From contig NZ_CP040872.1 of NCBI RefSeq assembly GCF_006337065.1, forward strand, positions 62,001-126,000: a stretch of 64,000 nt of DNA, written 5' to 3'. The translations under genes were made by a program, and so were the position numbers. The notes beneath the pieces were generated by a model. The model had not been told where the DNA came from. It did not search any database and saw only the letters and a program-made list of their open reading frames with translations. Of this stretch, positions 42,392 through 51,823 are shown in pieces. Position 1 is the first letter of the stretch. Each line of letters begins with the position of its first letter. The stretch comes from Agromyces laixinhei. Its GTDB lineage: Bacteria > Actinomycetota > Actinomycetes > Actinomycetales > Microbacteriaceae.

Positions 42392-42434
42392 GGCATCGGG
42401 GGCTTTCCCGAGGGATCGCGGGGTGGCGTAGGGG
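42392..42434 (-). promoter_or_regulatory. 43-bp element B, shared with 35787-35829
   Basis: On the minus strand it starts CCCCTA and ends CCCCGATGCC with CTCGGGA in the middle, same length and ungapped alignment as element A. A TACCGT box follows about 19 nt later, about 65 nt before the Gly-rich gene ATG. Likely site for the locus regulator. Confidence 0.6.
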
Positions 42435-42518
42435 CCCCCGGCGCCGGATCAGGGGGGCGCAGTGGGGCAGCTCAGTTGCAGGAAACGATCACGCGCTGTC
42501 GCGGATCGGCGCGGACGC

Positions 42519-43847
42519 CTACTGTTCGCCGAGCGTGCGGCCGGCGGAGCAGCGGGTCTCTGCCGCGGTCTGACCGGTGATGTCACCCGGCAACGCCTCG
42601 GCCGTCGGCACGGGGGCCGGCGCGGCGGGATCGACCGGGGCCTCTTCGACGGGAGCCTCTTCGGCCGGAGCCTCAGCGGCCGGGGCGATGGCGTTCGGGT
42701 CGCCAGCGGACGCGAACGCGGCCTGCTGGGCCGCCGCGTCGAAGGTCACGGGCAGGTCGTTCGTCAGCGCCGTTCTGATGTATTCCGCCGACGACGTCGG
42801 GGCCACCGCACCGCCGCCTTCGACGTACGCGGTGGGGTACTGGATGAAGGCGATCTTGTTGAGATCGGTGTCTTTCAGCGCCTTGGCGATCGAGATCATG
42901 CGCGTCGGGTTCATGAGGCTCTCGGAGAGCTGCATGTTGGCGAGAGCGGCCTTGGCGATCGAGTAGAGCTTCACCGGGTCGCCGAGCGTGCCGTTCGACT
43001 GCAGGGTGCGGGCGAGTGACGAGAGGAAGACCTGCTGGTTCGAGATGCGGGCGAGGTCGCTGCCGTCGCCGACGCCGTGACGAGTGCGCAGGAACTGGAG
43101 TGCCGCCATGCCCGAGAGGGTGTGCGTGCCCGCGTCGAGGAAGGTGCCGGTGTACTCGTCTTCGATGGGTTCCGCAACGCAGACCTCGACGCCGCCGACG
43201 GCTTCGGAGAGCCCCGCGACGCCCAGGAACTGCACGCTTCCGGCGAAGAGGATCGGGATGCCGAGCTCATCTTCGACGGTCTTCACGACGCAGCCGAGCC
43301 CGCCGTGCGAGAGCACCGAGTTGATCTTCACGCCCGAAAGCGAAGAGAGCTGCTCGTCGGGATTCTCGGGGTCGGCGCACTCGGGAACGTCGACGAGCAT
43401 GTCGCGGGGAAAGCTCACGACGGAGGCGTTCGAGTGATCCTCCGAGATGTGAAGCAGCATGGTGACGTCGTTCAGCACAGCGGTCTCTTCGTCGGGGTCT
43501 CCGAACGCTTCGCCCTGACCCTGCCGGCTGTCGCTGCCGACGATGAGCATGTTCAGGCCGCCCTCCATGGCGCCCACGTCGGGCACGCCTTCGAGCACGT
43601 CTTCATTGCCGAGGCTGACGGTGGGCTGCACGGTGTCGGCGAGGTCCCACGCGGCGTAGGCCGCGATGGAGACCCCGGAGACGGCCGTGATCGCGACCAC
43701 CGACGCGGCCACCTTCGCGAGGGTGCGCCACGCTGAGCGGCGCTTGAGACGGCCGTGCCTGACGACGGGAGCGGAGGCCGCCGCACGGCGGGCACTGCTG
43801 CGCAACTCTTCGGGCACCGGGATCCTCTCAGGAGACGTGTCGTGCAT
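42519..43847 (-). CDS. LytR-CpsA-Psr (LCP) family cell-wall glycopolymer ligase
   Basis: 442 aa. One N-terminal helix (about 40-60, VAASVVAITAVSGVSIAAYA) anchors an extracytoplasmic LCP domain: MLIVGSDSRQGQGEAFGDPD, NDVTMLLHISEDHSNASVVS, FPRDMLVDVPEC with the conserved Asp/Arg residues that bind the polyprenyl pyrophosphate, HTLSGMAALQFLRTRHGVGD. The C-terminus is Ala/Pro/Glu-rich and ends with a Cys. It attaches teichoic-acid-like or other polymers to peptidoglycan. ATG 43847 lies 3 nt after tRNA-Ser(UGA); GTG 43821 behind GAGAGG is an alternative start. Confidence 0.92.
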   Translation of the reverse strand: MHDTSPERIPVPEELRSSARRAAASAPVVRHGRLKRRSAWRTLAKVAASVVAITAVSGVSIAAYAAWDLADTVQPTVSLGNEDVLEGVPDVGAMEGGLNMLIVGSDSRQGQGEAFGDPDEETAVLNDVTMLLHISEDHSNASVVSFPRDMLVDVPECADPENPDEQLSSLSGVKINSVLSHGGLGCVVKTVEDELGIPILFAGSVQFLGVAGLSEAVGGVEVCVAEPIEDEYTGTFLDAGTHTLSGMAALQFLRTRHGVGDGSDLARISNQQVFLSSLARTLQSNGTLGDPVKLYSIAKAALANMQLSESLMNPTRMISIAKALKDTDLNKIAFIQYPTAYVEGGGAVAPTSSAEYIRTALTNDLPVTFDAAAQQAAFASAGDPNAIAPAAEAPAEEAPVEEAPVDPAAPAPVPTAEALPGDITGQTAAETRCSAGRTLGEQ

Positions 43848-43850
43848 GTG

Positions 43851-43935
43851 CGGAGGGCGTGGGATTCGAACCCACGAGACATTTCTGCCCACTGGTTTTC
43901 AAGACCAGCTCCATCGGCCGCTCGGACAGCCCTCC
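43851..43935 (-). tRNA. tRNA-Ser (anticodon TGA)
   Basis: 85 nt class II tRNA. Acceptor GGAGGGC / GCCCTCC, discriminator G, anticodon stem CTGGT / ACCAG with loop CTTGAAA giving TGA, variable arm around GGGCAGAAATGTCT, T loop GGTTCGAATCC. No encoded CCA. An LCP gene starts 3 nt after it on the same strand. Confidence 0.97.
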
Positions 43936-44051
43936 ATGCCCGCGCGATGCATCCCGAAGGAGGCGGATCGTGCAGGCAGGCACCGATTCTAGCCGAAGCA
44001 GATTCCACCACCCTCGCAGGCCAGCCTGAAAAGGTGCTGATGCCGCCGTCA

Positions 44052-45362
44052 TCAGCCTTCGTTGGCGGTCGAGCAGCGCACTTCGGCCCCCGACTGGCCG
44101 GTGATGTCGCCGGGCAGCACGACGGGCGTGTCGGGGGTGGCCGGAACCTCGGTGCCGGGCACAGGCTCGGCGGGAACAGGCTCAGCCTCGGTCGGCGCGG
44201 GCTCAGCAGGTGCCGGCTCAGCGGGCGCGGCCTCGCCGGGCGCGGTGCCGAACTCGGTGCTGCCGGTCGCGTTCGGATCGACGGTGACGGTCGCGTCGGC
44301 CTGCAGATCGGCGTTCAGCTGAGCGGCGGACTCGGCGGGTACCACCGCGGTGCCGTCGTCGCTGTACACGGTCGGGTACTGGATGAACACGACCTTCGAC
44401 AGATCGACGTCTTGCATCGCACGTGCGACCGAGACGAGCTTGACCGGGTCCTGCAGCGCCGGCGACAGGCTCATGTTCGAGGTGACGGCCTTGGCGATGG
44501 AGTACAGCTTGGCCGGGTCGCTCAGCGTGCCGTCGGCCTGCAGGGTGCGCATGAGCGAGGCGAGGAAGATCTGCTGGTTCGAGATGCGGCCGAGGTCGCT
44601 GCCGTCGCCGACGCCGTGCCGGGAGCGCAGGAAGGCGAGCGCGTCGTACCCCGAGATCGTGTGCGTGCCGGCGTCGAGGTGCAGACCCGAGTAGTCGTCG
44701 TCGATGCGTTCGGCCACGCAGACCTCGACGCCGCCGACCGCTGTGCTGAGCGCGGCGACCCCATCGAACTCGACGATCCCGCCGACCGGGATCGTCACCC
44801 CGGTCAGTTGCTCCACCGCCTCTGCGACGCAACCGATGCCGCCGTGCCCGAGCACCGTGTTGATCTTGACGCCCGACATCGCCGGGAGCGGATCGCCGTC
44901 GGGGTCGTCGGGGTTCGGGCACTCCGGCACGGGCACGATCATGTCGCGCGGAAAGCTGACGACCTCGACGTGCGAGTGGTCCTGCGCGATGTGCAGCAGC
45001 ATCGTGACGTCGTTGAGCTCGGCCGACTCCTCTTCGGGGTCGCCGAAGGCGCCGCTCTCGGGCCGCTTGTCACTGCCGACGAGCAGGAAGTTGAGTCCGC
45101 CGTCCATCGCACCGATGTCGGGCACGTCGTCGAGCAGGTGCTCGCTCGCGAGCTCAGTACCTGGCTTGACCGACTGCACCAGGTCGACCGCGGCGTACGC
45201 GACGACCGAGGCGGCACTGACGGCGAGCACGGCAACGACGGATGCCGCGAGCTTCAGGTACGTCGCCGCGGCACCCTGCTTCGGCAGCCGCCCGTGACGA
45301 GGCACGACCGGCGGCACCGCCGACCCCGCGGCATCCCGATGCTGCTCGCCGATTTCGCTCAT
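44052..45362 (-). CDS. LytR-CpsA-Psr (LCP) family cell-wall glycopolymer ligase, second copy
   Basis: 436 aa, a paralogue of the protein at 42519-43847 with the same layout: anchor helix at about 35-55 (LKLAASVVAVLAVSAASVVA), LCP domain (FLLVGSDKRPESGAFGDPEE, FPRDMIVPVPECPNPDDPDG, GTHTISGYDALAFLRSRHGV), then a Pro/Ala/Glu-rich tail (EPAPAEPAPTEAEPVPAEPV) ending GDITGQSGAEVRCSTANEG. Both tails end with a related D-I-T-G-Q-x-x-A-E-x-R-C-S motif, so the two arose by duplication. ATG 45362. The tRNA-Ser lies between the copies. Confidence 0.93.
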   Translation of the reverse strand: MSEIGEQHRDAAGSAVPPVVPRHGRLPKQGAAATYLKLAASVVAVLAVSAASVVAYAAVDLVQSVKPGTELASEHLLDDVPDIGAMDGGLNFLLVGSDKRPESGAFGDPEEESAELNDVTMLLHIAQDHSHVEVVSFPRDMIVPVPECPNPDDPDGDPLPAMSGVKINTVLGHGGIGCVAEAVEQLTGVTIPVGGIVEFDGVAALSTAVGGVEVCVAERIDDDYSGLHLDAGTHTISGYDALAFLRSRHGVGDGSDLGRISNQQIFLASLMRTLQADGTLSDPAKLYSIAKAVTSNMSLSPALQDPVKLVSVARAMQDVDLSKVVFIQYPTVYSDDGTAVVPAESAAQLNADLQADATVTVDPNATGSTEFGTAPGEAAPAEPAPAEPAPTEAEPVPAEPVPGTEVPATPDTPVVLPGDITGQSGAEVRCSTANEG

Positions 45363-45434
45363 CGCACCCCTCTGACTGGGCCGAGTCTATGCGTGCAACA
45401 CCACGGATTCCTGAAGATTCGGTGCAGTCTGTCG

Positions 45435-46265
45435 TCAGGGCAGCGAGTCGAGCACCGCTGCGAGGCCCGCGTCGGCGATCGAGCCTCCGACCTCGTTCGC
45501 GGCCGCGCGCACCTCGTCGGGTGCCTGACCCATCGCGACCGCTCGACCGGCAGCGCCGGCCCACGCGAACATCTCGAGGTCGTTGCGACCGTCACCGGCG
45601 GCGAGCACCCGGTCGCTCGGCAGGTCGAGCCACCCGCGCACCCGCTCGAGCGCGGTCGCCTTGTTGACGCCGTCGGGCGCGATGTCGAGCCACGCGGTCC
45701 AGCCGATCGCATAGCTCACGTGGTGCAGGCCCATCTGGTCGACGATCTCGAAGAACTCGTCGAAGCCGTGCTCGAGGCTCGTCACGACGACCCGCGTCGC
45801 GCGCTGATCGAGCAGTTCCTCGAAGAGCACCTCGCGGGCGTTGTCGAAGTTCCACTCCGTCATGCCCTCGGTGTAGAGGCGGTAGCCGTCGGGCAGTTCG
45901 ATCATGAACTTGCCTGCCGGCAGGTGCCCGCGGATGCGTTCGAGCACCGCGGTCGGGTCGAAGGTCTCGACGTGACGACGAATGTAGCCGTCGGATGCCG
46001 CGTCGTCGCGCTGCATCGTGACGGCGCCGTTCGCGCACACCACGTACTCGGGCTTCAGCCCCAGCTGCTCGAGCACGGGCGCCGTGCCCGCCCAGGATCG
46101 ACCGGTCGCGAGTGTCAGCACATGACCGCGGCTTCGGGCCTCGGCGACGGCCTCGGCGACGGCGCCGTCGATCGACCCGTCTTCGTGCATGATCGTGCCG
46201 TCGACGTCGAGCGCGACGAACCACTGCTCGTCTTCGCCCGGCCGAGGCATCCGCTCGATGCTCAT
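45435..46265 (-). CDS. HAD-superfamily phosphatase (Cof-type)
   Basis: 276 aa. Motif [16 protein letters not shown] near residue 18, motif [12 protein letters not shown] near 55, a C2-type cap, motif III Lys in [11 protein letters not shown] near 195 and motif [18 protein letters not shown] near 220. A Cof/Yeda-type sugar or nucleotide phosphatase of unknown substrate. ATG 46265 overlaps the serS stop (ATGA), so it is co-translated with serS. Confidence 0.92.
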   Translation of the reverse strand: MSIERMPRPGEDEQWFVALDVDGTIMHEDGSIDGAVAEAVAEARSRGHVLTLATGRSWAGTAPVLEQLGLKPEYVVCANGAVTMQRDDAASDGYIRRHVETFDPTAVLERIRGHLPAGKFMIELPDGYRLYTEGMTEWNFDNAREVLFEELLDQRATRVVVTSLEHGFDEFFEIVDQMGLHHVSYAIGWTAWLDIAPDGVNKATALERVRGWLDLPSDRVLAAGDGRNDLEMFAWAGAAGRAVAMGQAPDEVRAAANEVGGSIADAGLAAVLDSLP

Positions 46266-47527
46266 GCGATCGGCTCGAGCACTTCGATGCCGCCGAGGTG
46301 ACCGCGCAGCGCCTCGGGCACCACGACCGAGCCGTCGGCCTGCTGGTGGGTCTCGAGGATCGCGACGAGCCAGCGCGTCGTCGCGAGCGTGCCGTTGAGC
46401 GTCGCGACGGGGGCGGTCCTGCCGGTCTCGGTGCGGTGGCGGATGTCGAGGCGGCGGGCCTGGAAGGTCGTGCAGTTCGATGTGGAGGTGAGTTCGCGGT
46501 ACGCGTTCTGCGTGGGCACCCACGCCTCGACGTCGTACTTGCGGGCGGCGCTCGAGCCGAGATCGCCGGCGGCCGTGTCGATGACGCGGTAGGTGAGCCC
46601 GAGGTCTTGCAGCATGCCCTCCTGCCAGCCGAGCAGGCGCTCGTGCTCGGCCTCGGCGTCAGCCGGGTCGATGTAGGTGAACATCTCGAGCTTGTTGAAC
46701 TGGTGCACTCGGATGATGCCGCGCGTGTCTTTGCCGTGACTGCCGGCCTCGCTGCGGTAGCACGTCGACCAGCCCGCATAGCGGATGGGTCCCTTCGACA
46801 CGTCGATGATCTCGTCGGCGTGGTAGCCGGCGAGCGCGACCTCGCTCGTGCCCGTGAGGTAGAGCTCCTGTTCGGGCAGGTAGTAGACCTCGTCGGAGTG
46901 CGCGCCGAGGAATCCGGTGCCCTGCATGATCTCGGGTCGCACGAGCGTGGGCGTGATGAGCGGAGTGAAGCCCGCAGCGATCGCCCGGTCGAGGCCCATG
47001 TTCATGAGCGCGAGTTCGAGGCGGGCACCGATGCCCTTGAGGTAGTGGAAGCGGGCGCCCGAGACCTTCGCTCCGCGCTGCATGTCGATGGCATCGAGCA
47101 GCTCGCCGATCTCGAGGTGGTCGCGCGGCTCGAAGTCGAAGGCCGGAATCTCGCCGACCTCGCGCAGCACGACGAAGTCGTCTTCGCCGCCCGCGGGTAC
47201 GCCGTCGATCACCACGTTGCCGAGTCGCTGCACGGCGAGCGTGAACTCGGCTTCGGCATCGCTCGCCGCCTGGTTCGCGGCCTTCACCCGGCCGGCGAGC
47301 TCCTGCGCCTCGGCGACGAGGGCGGCCTTGGCCTCTTTCGGTGCCTGCGCGACCTGCTTGCCGAAGGCGTTCTGCTCGGCGCGCAGCGCTTCGAAGACCG
47401 TGATCGCGGTGCGGCGCGAGGCATCCGCTTCGACGGCCTCGTCGACGAGCGCCGTGGATTCGCCTCGGAGCTCTTGCGAACGCTTGATCAGGTCGGGGTT
47501 CTCGCGAAGCAGCACGGGGTCGATCAC
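46262..47527 (-). CDS. serS: seryl-tRNA synthetase
   Basis: 421 aa, the standard length. N-terminal coiled-coil arm (about 30-105) that reads the long variable arm of tRNA-Ser, then the class II core with motif 2 [20 protein letters not shown] and motif 3 [20 protein letters not shown]. It would charge the two tRNA-Ser encoded at 30938 and 43851. GTG 47527 lies 7 nt after TACACT (leaderless). Confidence 0.97.
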   Translation of the reverse strand: MIDPVLLRENPDLIKRSQELRGESTALVDEAVEADASRRTAITVFEALRAEQNAFGKQVAQAPKEAKAALVAEAQELAGRVKAANQAASDAEAEFTLAVQRLGNVVIDGVPAGGEDDFVVLREVGEIPAFDFEPRDHLEIGELLDAIDMQRGAKVSGARFHYLKGIGARLELALMNMGLDRAIAAGFTPLITPTLVRPEIMQGTGFLGAHSDEVYYLPEQELYLTGTSEVALAGYHADEIIDVSKGPIRYAGWSTCYRSEAGSHGKDTRGIIRVHQFNKLEMFTYIDPADAEAEHERLLGWQEGMLQDLGLTYRVIDTAAGDLGSSAARKYDVEAWVPTQNAYRELTSTSNCTTFQARRLDIRHRTETGRTAPVATLNGTLATTRWLVAILETHQQADGSVVVPEALRGHLGGIEVLEPIA

Positions 47528-47573
47528 CCGAGCAAGTGTAGCCGGGGATCGATTATGGAATACCGTAGGCTGC

Positions 47574-48581
47574 GTGACGGCCCTCGAGCAGCAGGCGACG
47601 GATGCCGCGAGCCGAAGCCCGCGGGCGGCCGTGATCTTCAACCCCACGAAGCAGGGCGTCGATTCGCTGCGTGCGATCGTCGCCGCCGCCGAGTCCCGGC
47701 AGCACTTCGCGCCGTCGCTCTGGATCGAGACGACGGCCGACGACCCGGGCAAGGGCATGGCGCTCGAAGCGATCGAGGCCGGCGTCGATCTCGTGATCGC
47801 GGCGGGCGGAGACGGCACGGTGCGCTCGGTCGCCGCCGCCCTGCGCGGCACCGGCGTGCCGCTCGGCCTCGTGCCCCTCGGCACCGGCAATCTCTTCGCG
47901 CGAAACCTCGAGATCCCCGTGAACGACCGCGCCGACGCCGTCGTGCTGGCCTTCGCGGGCCTCGACCGTGCCGTCGACGTCATCGTGGCCGACGTCACCC
48001 GGCCCGACGGCAGCGACGAGACGCACGTCTCACTCGTGATGAGCGGCATCGGCATCGACGCCGCGATGATCTCGAACACGAACTCCGACCTGAAGAAACG
48101 CGTCGGCTGGCTCGCCTACGTCGACGCCGGCATCCGCGCGCTGCCGGCCTCGAAGCCGTATCGGGTCGAGCACCGCATCGACGACGGCAGGAGCCACCGG
48201 TCGAAGGTGTCGAGCATCCTGGTCGCGAACCTCGGCTACCTGCCGGGCAACATCGAGCTGATCCCCGACGCTGCGATCGACGACGGCCGCCTCGACGTGG
48301 TCGTGCTCGCGCCCCGCAACCTGTTCGGCTGGCTGCTCATCTGGCGCAAGGTCACCTGGGAGAACCGGGTGCTGCGCAAGTCGATGCTCGGGCGACAGCT
48401 CCTCGACCTCACGGGCGGCAATCGGCGCCGCGAGATCGTCTACCTGCGCGGGCGCTCGGTCGACCTCGACATCGACGGCGACGCCGAGGAGTTCGAGATC
48501 GACGGCGACCAGTTCGGGCGAGTGACCGCGGCGCGGTTCACCGTCGATGCGGCCGCGCTGATCGTGCGCGTACCGCGCTGA
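47574..48581 (+). CDS. diacylglycerol kinase-like lipid kinase
   Basis: 335 aa of the DAGK catalytic family. [20 protein letters not shown] at the start, nucleotide motif [16 protein letters not shown] near 80, [14 protein letters not shown] near 105, and a second beta-sandwich domain from about 140. Phosphorylates diacylglycerol or a related lipid, feeding phosphatidic acid recycling; exact lipid unknown. GTG 47574 lies 7 nt after TACCGT (leaderless), divergent from serS. Confidence 0.92.
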   Translation: MTALEQQATDAASRSPRAAVIFNPTKQGVDSLRAIVAAAESRQHFAPSLWIETTADDPGKGMALEAIEAGVDLVIAAGGDGTVRSVAAALRGTGVPLGLVPLGTGNLFARNLEIPVNDRADAVVLAFAGLDRAVDVIVADVTRPDGSDETHVSLVMSGIGIDAAMISNTNSDLKKRVGWLAYVDAGIRALPASKPYRVEHRIDDGRSHRSKVSSILVANLGYLPGNIELIPDAAIDDGRLDVVVLAPRNLFGWLLIWRKVTWENRVLRKSMLGRQLLDLTGGNRRREIVYLRGRSVDLDIDGDAEEFEIDGDQFGRVTAARFTVDAAALIVRVPR

Positions 48582-48631
48582 CGACGCGGCGGGCCACCGC
48601 GTCGTCAGCGCCTCGTCAGCGCCCAGGCCCG

Positions 48632-51600
48632 TCAGCCGCAGCTGCGCGCGTCGTACGGAACGGTGAGTGACGTGGCGGCGCCATCCGACAGCCTGGTCGC
48701 CTCGACGACCACGTCACCGGCCGGCAGCTCGCTCGCTCGCGTCGCGAACGCGTGCACGGCGTTGCCGCCTGCGGCGACCGACGCGAACGACTTCTCGCCG
48801 AACTCGCTCTGCAGGCGGAACGAGACCGGTGCGGTCTCGTCGTTCGTCGCCTTCACGACCACGAACGCCTTCGACCCGATGCAGCGCGCCTCGGCCGCAG
48901 CCGTCAGTTGCGGCCCGGCGTCGCCGCAGTCCACGGTCGCGTCGGCCCAGTCGGCGCGATCCCACCACTCCGCCTGGCCGGCAGGGGACGCGGCGGCGTT
49001 GGGATCGACGACGAGTTCGAGCAGCTGCACACCGGAGACATCTGCCGACACCTCGGCGGCGAGACCCTTCGTCATCGCCCCGCTGTCGTAGAGCAGTTCG
49101 CCGTCGCCGAGCACCCGGAAGATGACGTTCGGCGATGCCCCCGCCTTGTTCATGATGTCGTCGATGCCGACGACGGCCGCGAAGCTCGAGCACCGGCCGC
49201 CGAGGTTGAACCCGATCGTCGCCGGCGAGTTCACCCCGATGCCCTTGGCGTACTCGACCCCCGCGAGCCGGATGGGAGCGCCGTCCCCCGGGGCCGACTC
49301 GCCGATCTCGGTGTCGCGCTCGACAGGGCCGTAGGCCGCGTTGACCGACACCGACGCGAACGCCAGGTCCGACAGGAAGTGGGTGCCGTCGCTCGGCGGT
49401 TCTGGCAGTTCCGGCACGGTCGCGTCATGGGCGGCCTGCGCGAGCCCTGCCAGCGACACGATGTCGCCCTCGGGCTCGGTGAGGTAGCCGGAGGTGTCGG
49501 TCGATCCCGTGAACTCCGCGCCGACGGCGGCCCAGTCGATGGCCGCGGGTGCGGCCCCCGAGTCGAACGACGCCTGGATGCTCTGGAAGTAACGCTCCCA
49601 GCGGTCCTTGTAGTAGTCGCCGACGAGACCCTGCCACTCGCGATTCGCGTAATCGTTCAGACCGGCGTTCACGGCGTTCCGGCCGCCCCAGGTCGTCACG
49701 ATGGCGCGCGCGTCGAACTCGAGGCGATCGGCCTCCGCCTCGTCGGCCGCGGCCGCCCGGGCGTCGGCGATCCAGCGACCGAGCAGCATCTGCGGCTGCG
49801 TCGCGACGATGTCGTCGAGCAGGTCGATGTTGCCGAGCCATTCGTCACTGAGCTGCGTGAAGGCCTCACGGTCTCGCGCGCCGTAGGCTGCCTGCAGCTG
49901 CGGAAGCAGCACGCGCGAGGTGTTCGAGGTCACCTGCCGTGCGACATCCATCAGGTCGTAGCGGAATGCCGGCACGTCGGCCGCCGTCGGTGCGGCGGCG
50001 AGGAGGTGATCGAGTGCCTCTGCGAAGCGGTCGTGGTCGTAGGAGAACCCGCCCGGCGACCACGTCGCGGCGCGACTGGCCGACAGCGACGGCGTGGCGC
50101 CGAAGAGCCCGTCATGCGCCTCGCTGAATCCGTCGTTCGACGGCAGGGTGTACGCGGTCTCGGCGAGGACGCGCCACGCGGCCTTCAACTCGGGATCGTC
50201 CACGCCGTAGCGCCGCTCGGTCCAGGCGTCGAACCAGTCGTTCACCTCGACCGGCCCGTTGCGCCAGGCGAGGCCCGCGAAGAAGTCGATGGCGGCGGGG
50301 TTGTTGAGACCGCCCTCGGGCAGCGCGGCGATGCCGTCGACTCGGCTGCCCTCCTTGCCGAGCCACTCGAAGTAGCGCTCGTTCCAGGTGGTGAGCTCGG
50401 CGCCCATCGTCGTGTGGCCGCCGAAGTTCCAGATGGTGCCGAAGGCGTACGGAATCCCGCTCCACTGCGTCTCGAGGTCGTTCCGGTCGTCGTAGCGATC
50501 GGAGAGGCCGTCGACGATGAACGTGGTCTCGGGGTCGGCCGCGGCGGCCACGTCGGCGGGCGGGTTGTTCTGCCAGCCGAGCAGCACCCACGTGGCATCC
50601 GGATGCGCCGTCTGCAGTGCCGTCTCGATCGCGCGGGTCGCTGCGGGCACATCGACCTGGCCGCGGCGACCGCCCTCGTGCAGCACGTCCATCTTGTAGG
50701 CCGAGGAGCCGCCGAGCAGGCGGTCGGAGGCCTCGTAGAAGGCGCCGGCGATCTCGGGGAACACGCTGGAGTTCGGGTCGAGCCAGCCGGGGCGCTCGAA
50801 CCCGACCCAGCTGCCCTGCGGCTCCACGCGCGCCCCGTCGTTGCGGTCGGCGAAGTCGGTGGGCACGGTGCCGAAGTACCCCGGAAGCACCGGGGTCATG
50901 TCGAGCTCGCGCAGACGGTCGGCGATCTTCCTGCCGAGTTCTGCGCGTTCGGCGAGCAGTGCATCGCTCGTTCCCGCGGGGTAGCTCGACATGTTCTGCA
51001 GCAGCCACCACGGCTGGTGCGCCGGCAGCGGGATCCACGCCCGAGACTCTTCAGCGGAGTAGCCGAACTGCTGGAGCACCTCGAAGTACACCGCCTCGGA
51101 GCCGACCGGCATGAAGACCTCGTTGAAGCCGAGCGCGGCGAGCTCGTCGATCTCGCGCTCCCACTGCTCCCAGCTGCGATTGGCGCCCGTGTACCCGTCT
51201 TCGGTGTCGTTGCCGTAGAAGCGGTGCGACACGTTCGAGTCAGCCGTGATGGGCGACGCCGGCAACGGCAGCGCGGCCGCCGGGTCGAGGTTGCGCACGT
51301 TCCAGGAGATCGACTGGCCGATCGTGCCGAGGTAGGCGTTGACCCCGGTGATCGCCGTGGCCGGGTCGGTCGCGGCGACCTGCACATGATCGCCGGTCGA
51401 GGTGATCTCGTACCGGTCGATGCCGTCGGCCTCATCGAGCTTCGCGAAGTCGAAACCGTCGGCCGCGTCGCCGAGCAGTCGTTCGGCCGCTTCGCGGGCG
51501 GGTTCGAGACCCTCGGCGGTCTCGGCGGGCACATTCACGTTCGCGGTGGGCACGGCACCTTCGGCGTTCGCGGTGGGCACGGCCTCTTGGGCGTTCGCAC

Positions 51601-51697
51601 CGACGGTCGTGCCCGTCACGACGAGGAGCGCGGTGGAGAACGTTGCGAGAGCGGCGAGCGCCGTGCGCACGCGTCGTCGGGGCGGTGGGAGCATCAT
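48632..51697 (-). CDS. secreted alpha-N-acetylglucosaminidase (GH89) with NPCBM-like C-terminal module
   Basis: 1021 aa. Signal peptide at about 1-38 (TALAALATFSTALLVVTGTT...ANAQ). NAGLU N-terminal domain about 60-160, TIM barrel about 165-500 (SWEQWEREIDELAALGFNEV, PAHQPWWLLQNMSSYP, AYKMDVLHEGGRRGQ, IWNFGGHTTMGAEL), helical C-terminal domain to about 765. A NPCBM-like beta-sandwich at about 775-915 (FLSDLAFASVSVNAAYGPVE, YAKGIGVNSPATIGFNLGGR) and a further small domain follow. It should remove terminal alpha-GlcNAc from glycans such as mucins. ATG 51697 or 51694 can start it (GAAAGG upstream). Divergent from a ROK regulator, its likely controller. Confidence 0.93.
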   Translation of the reverse strand: MMLPPPRRRVRTALAALATFSTALLVVTGTTVGANAQEAVPTANAEGAVPTANVNVPAETAEGLEPAREAAERLLGDAADGFDFAKLDEADGIDRYEITSTGDHVQVAATDPATAITGVNAYLGTIGQSISWNVRNLDPAAALPLPASPITADSNVSHRFYGNDTEDGYTGANRSWEQWEREIDELAALGFNEVFMPVGSEAVYFEVLQQFGYSAEESRAWIPLPAHQPWWLLQNMSSYPAGTSDALLAERAELGRKIADRLRELDMTPVLPGYFGTVPTDFADRNDGARVEPQGSWVGFERPGWLDPNSSVFPEIAGAFYEASDRLLGGSSAYKMDVLHEGGRRGQVDVPAATRAIETALQTAHPDATWVLLGWQNNPPADVAAAADPETTFIVDGLSDRYDDRNDLETQWSGIPYAFGTIWNFGGHTTMGAELTTWNERYFEWLGKEGSRVDGIAALPEGGLNNPAAIDFFAGLAWRNGPVEVNDWFDAWTERRYGVDDPELKAAWRVLAETAYTLPSNDGFSEAHDGLFGATPSLSASRAATWSPGGFSYDHDRFAEALDHLLAAAPTAADVPAFRYDLMDVARQVTSNTSRVLLPQLQAAYGARDREAFTQLSDEWLGNIDLLDDIVATQPQMLLGRWIADARAAAADEAEADRLEFDARAIVTTWGGRNAVNAGLNDYANREWQGLVGDYYKDRWERYFQSIQASFDSGAAPAAIDWAAVGAEFTGSTDTSGYLTEPEGDIVSLAGLAQAAHDATVPELPEPPSDGTHFLSDLAFASVSVNAAYGPVERDTEIGESAPGDGAPIRLAGVEYAKGIGVNSPATIGFNLGGRCSSFAAVVGIDDIMNKAGASPNVIFRVLGDGELLYDSGAMTKGLAAEVSADVSGVQLLELVVDPNAAASPAGQAEWWDRADWADATVDCGDAGPQLTAAAEARCIGSKAFVVVKATNDETAPVSFRLQSEFGEKSFASVAAGGNAVHAFATRASELPAGDVVVEATRLSDGAATSLTVPYDARSCG

Positions 51698-51777
51698 CGG
51701 CCTTTCGCCTGGGTCGGTCAGGGCACGCGTCGTCGCGCGCCATCCTCGACACAAGCAGAGGCCGATCAATTACGCAA

Positions 51778-51808
51778 GGTTTTATCGTAAAGTTTCGACT
51801 AAAGTCGA
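51778..51808. promoter_or_regulatory. AT-rich operator region between GH89 and ROK genes
   Basis: Contains two spaced copies of the hexamer TAAAGT (51788-51793 and 51800-51805) in GGTTTTATCG-TAAAGT-TTCGAC-TAAAGT-CG, strikingly AT-rich for this genome. Located between divergent starts, 16-45 bp from the ROK ATG. Likely the ROK binding site and promoter; inferred from position. Confidence 0.5.
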
Positions 51809-51823
51809 CCCGGAACGGAGACC

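Noticed and set aside
43826..43834. Additional TTCTCAGGAG-like copies (43826-43834 and near 63979)
   Set aside because: Only partial matches (TCTCAGGAG), single, and without the 34/21-nt spacing; expected by chance or as ribosome sites.
22430..43935. tRNA genes as phage or island attachment sites
   Set aside because: No integrase, no repeated tRNA 3' ends and no change in gene content next to any of the three tRNA genes.
43755..46301. 848-codon plus-strand open frame across tRNA-Ser and the second LCP gene
   Set aside because: It crosses a tRNA gene and is antisense to a well-supported LCP gene and a HAD gene.
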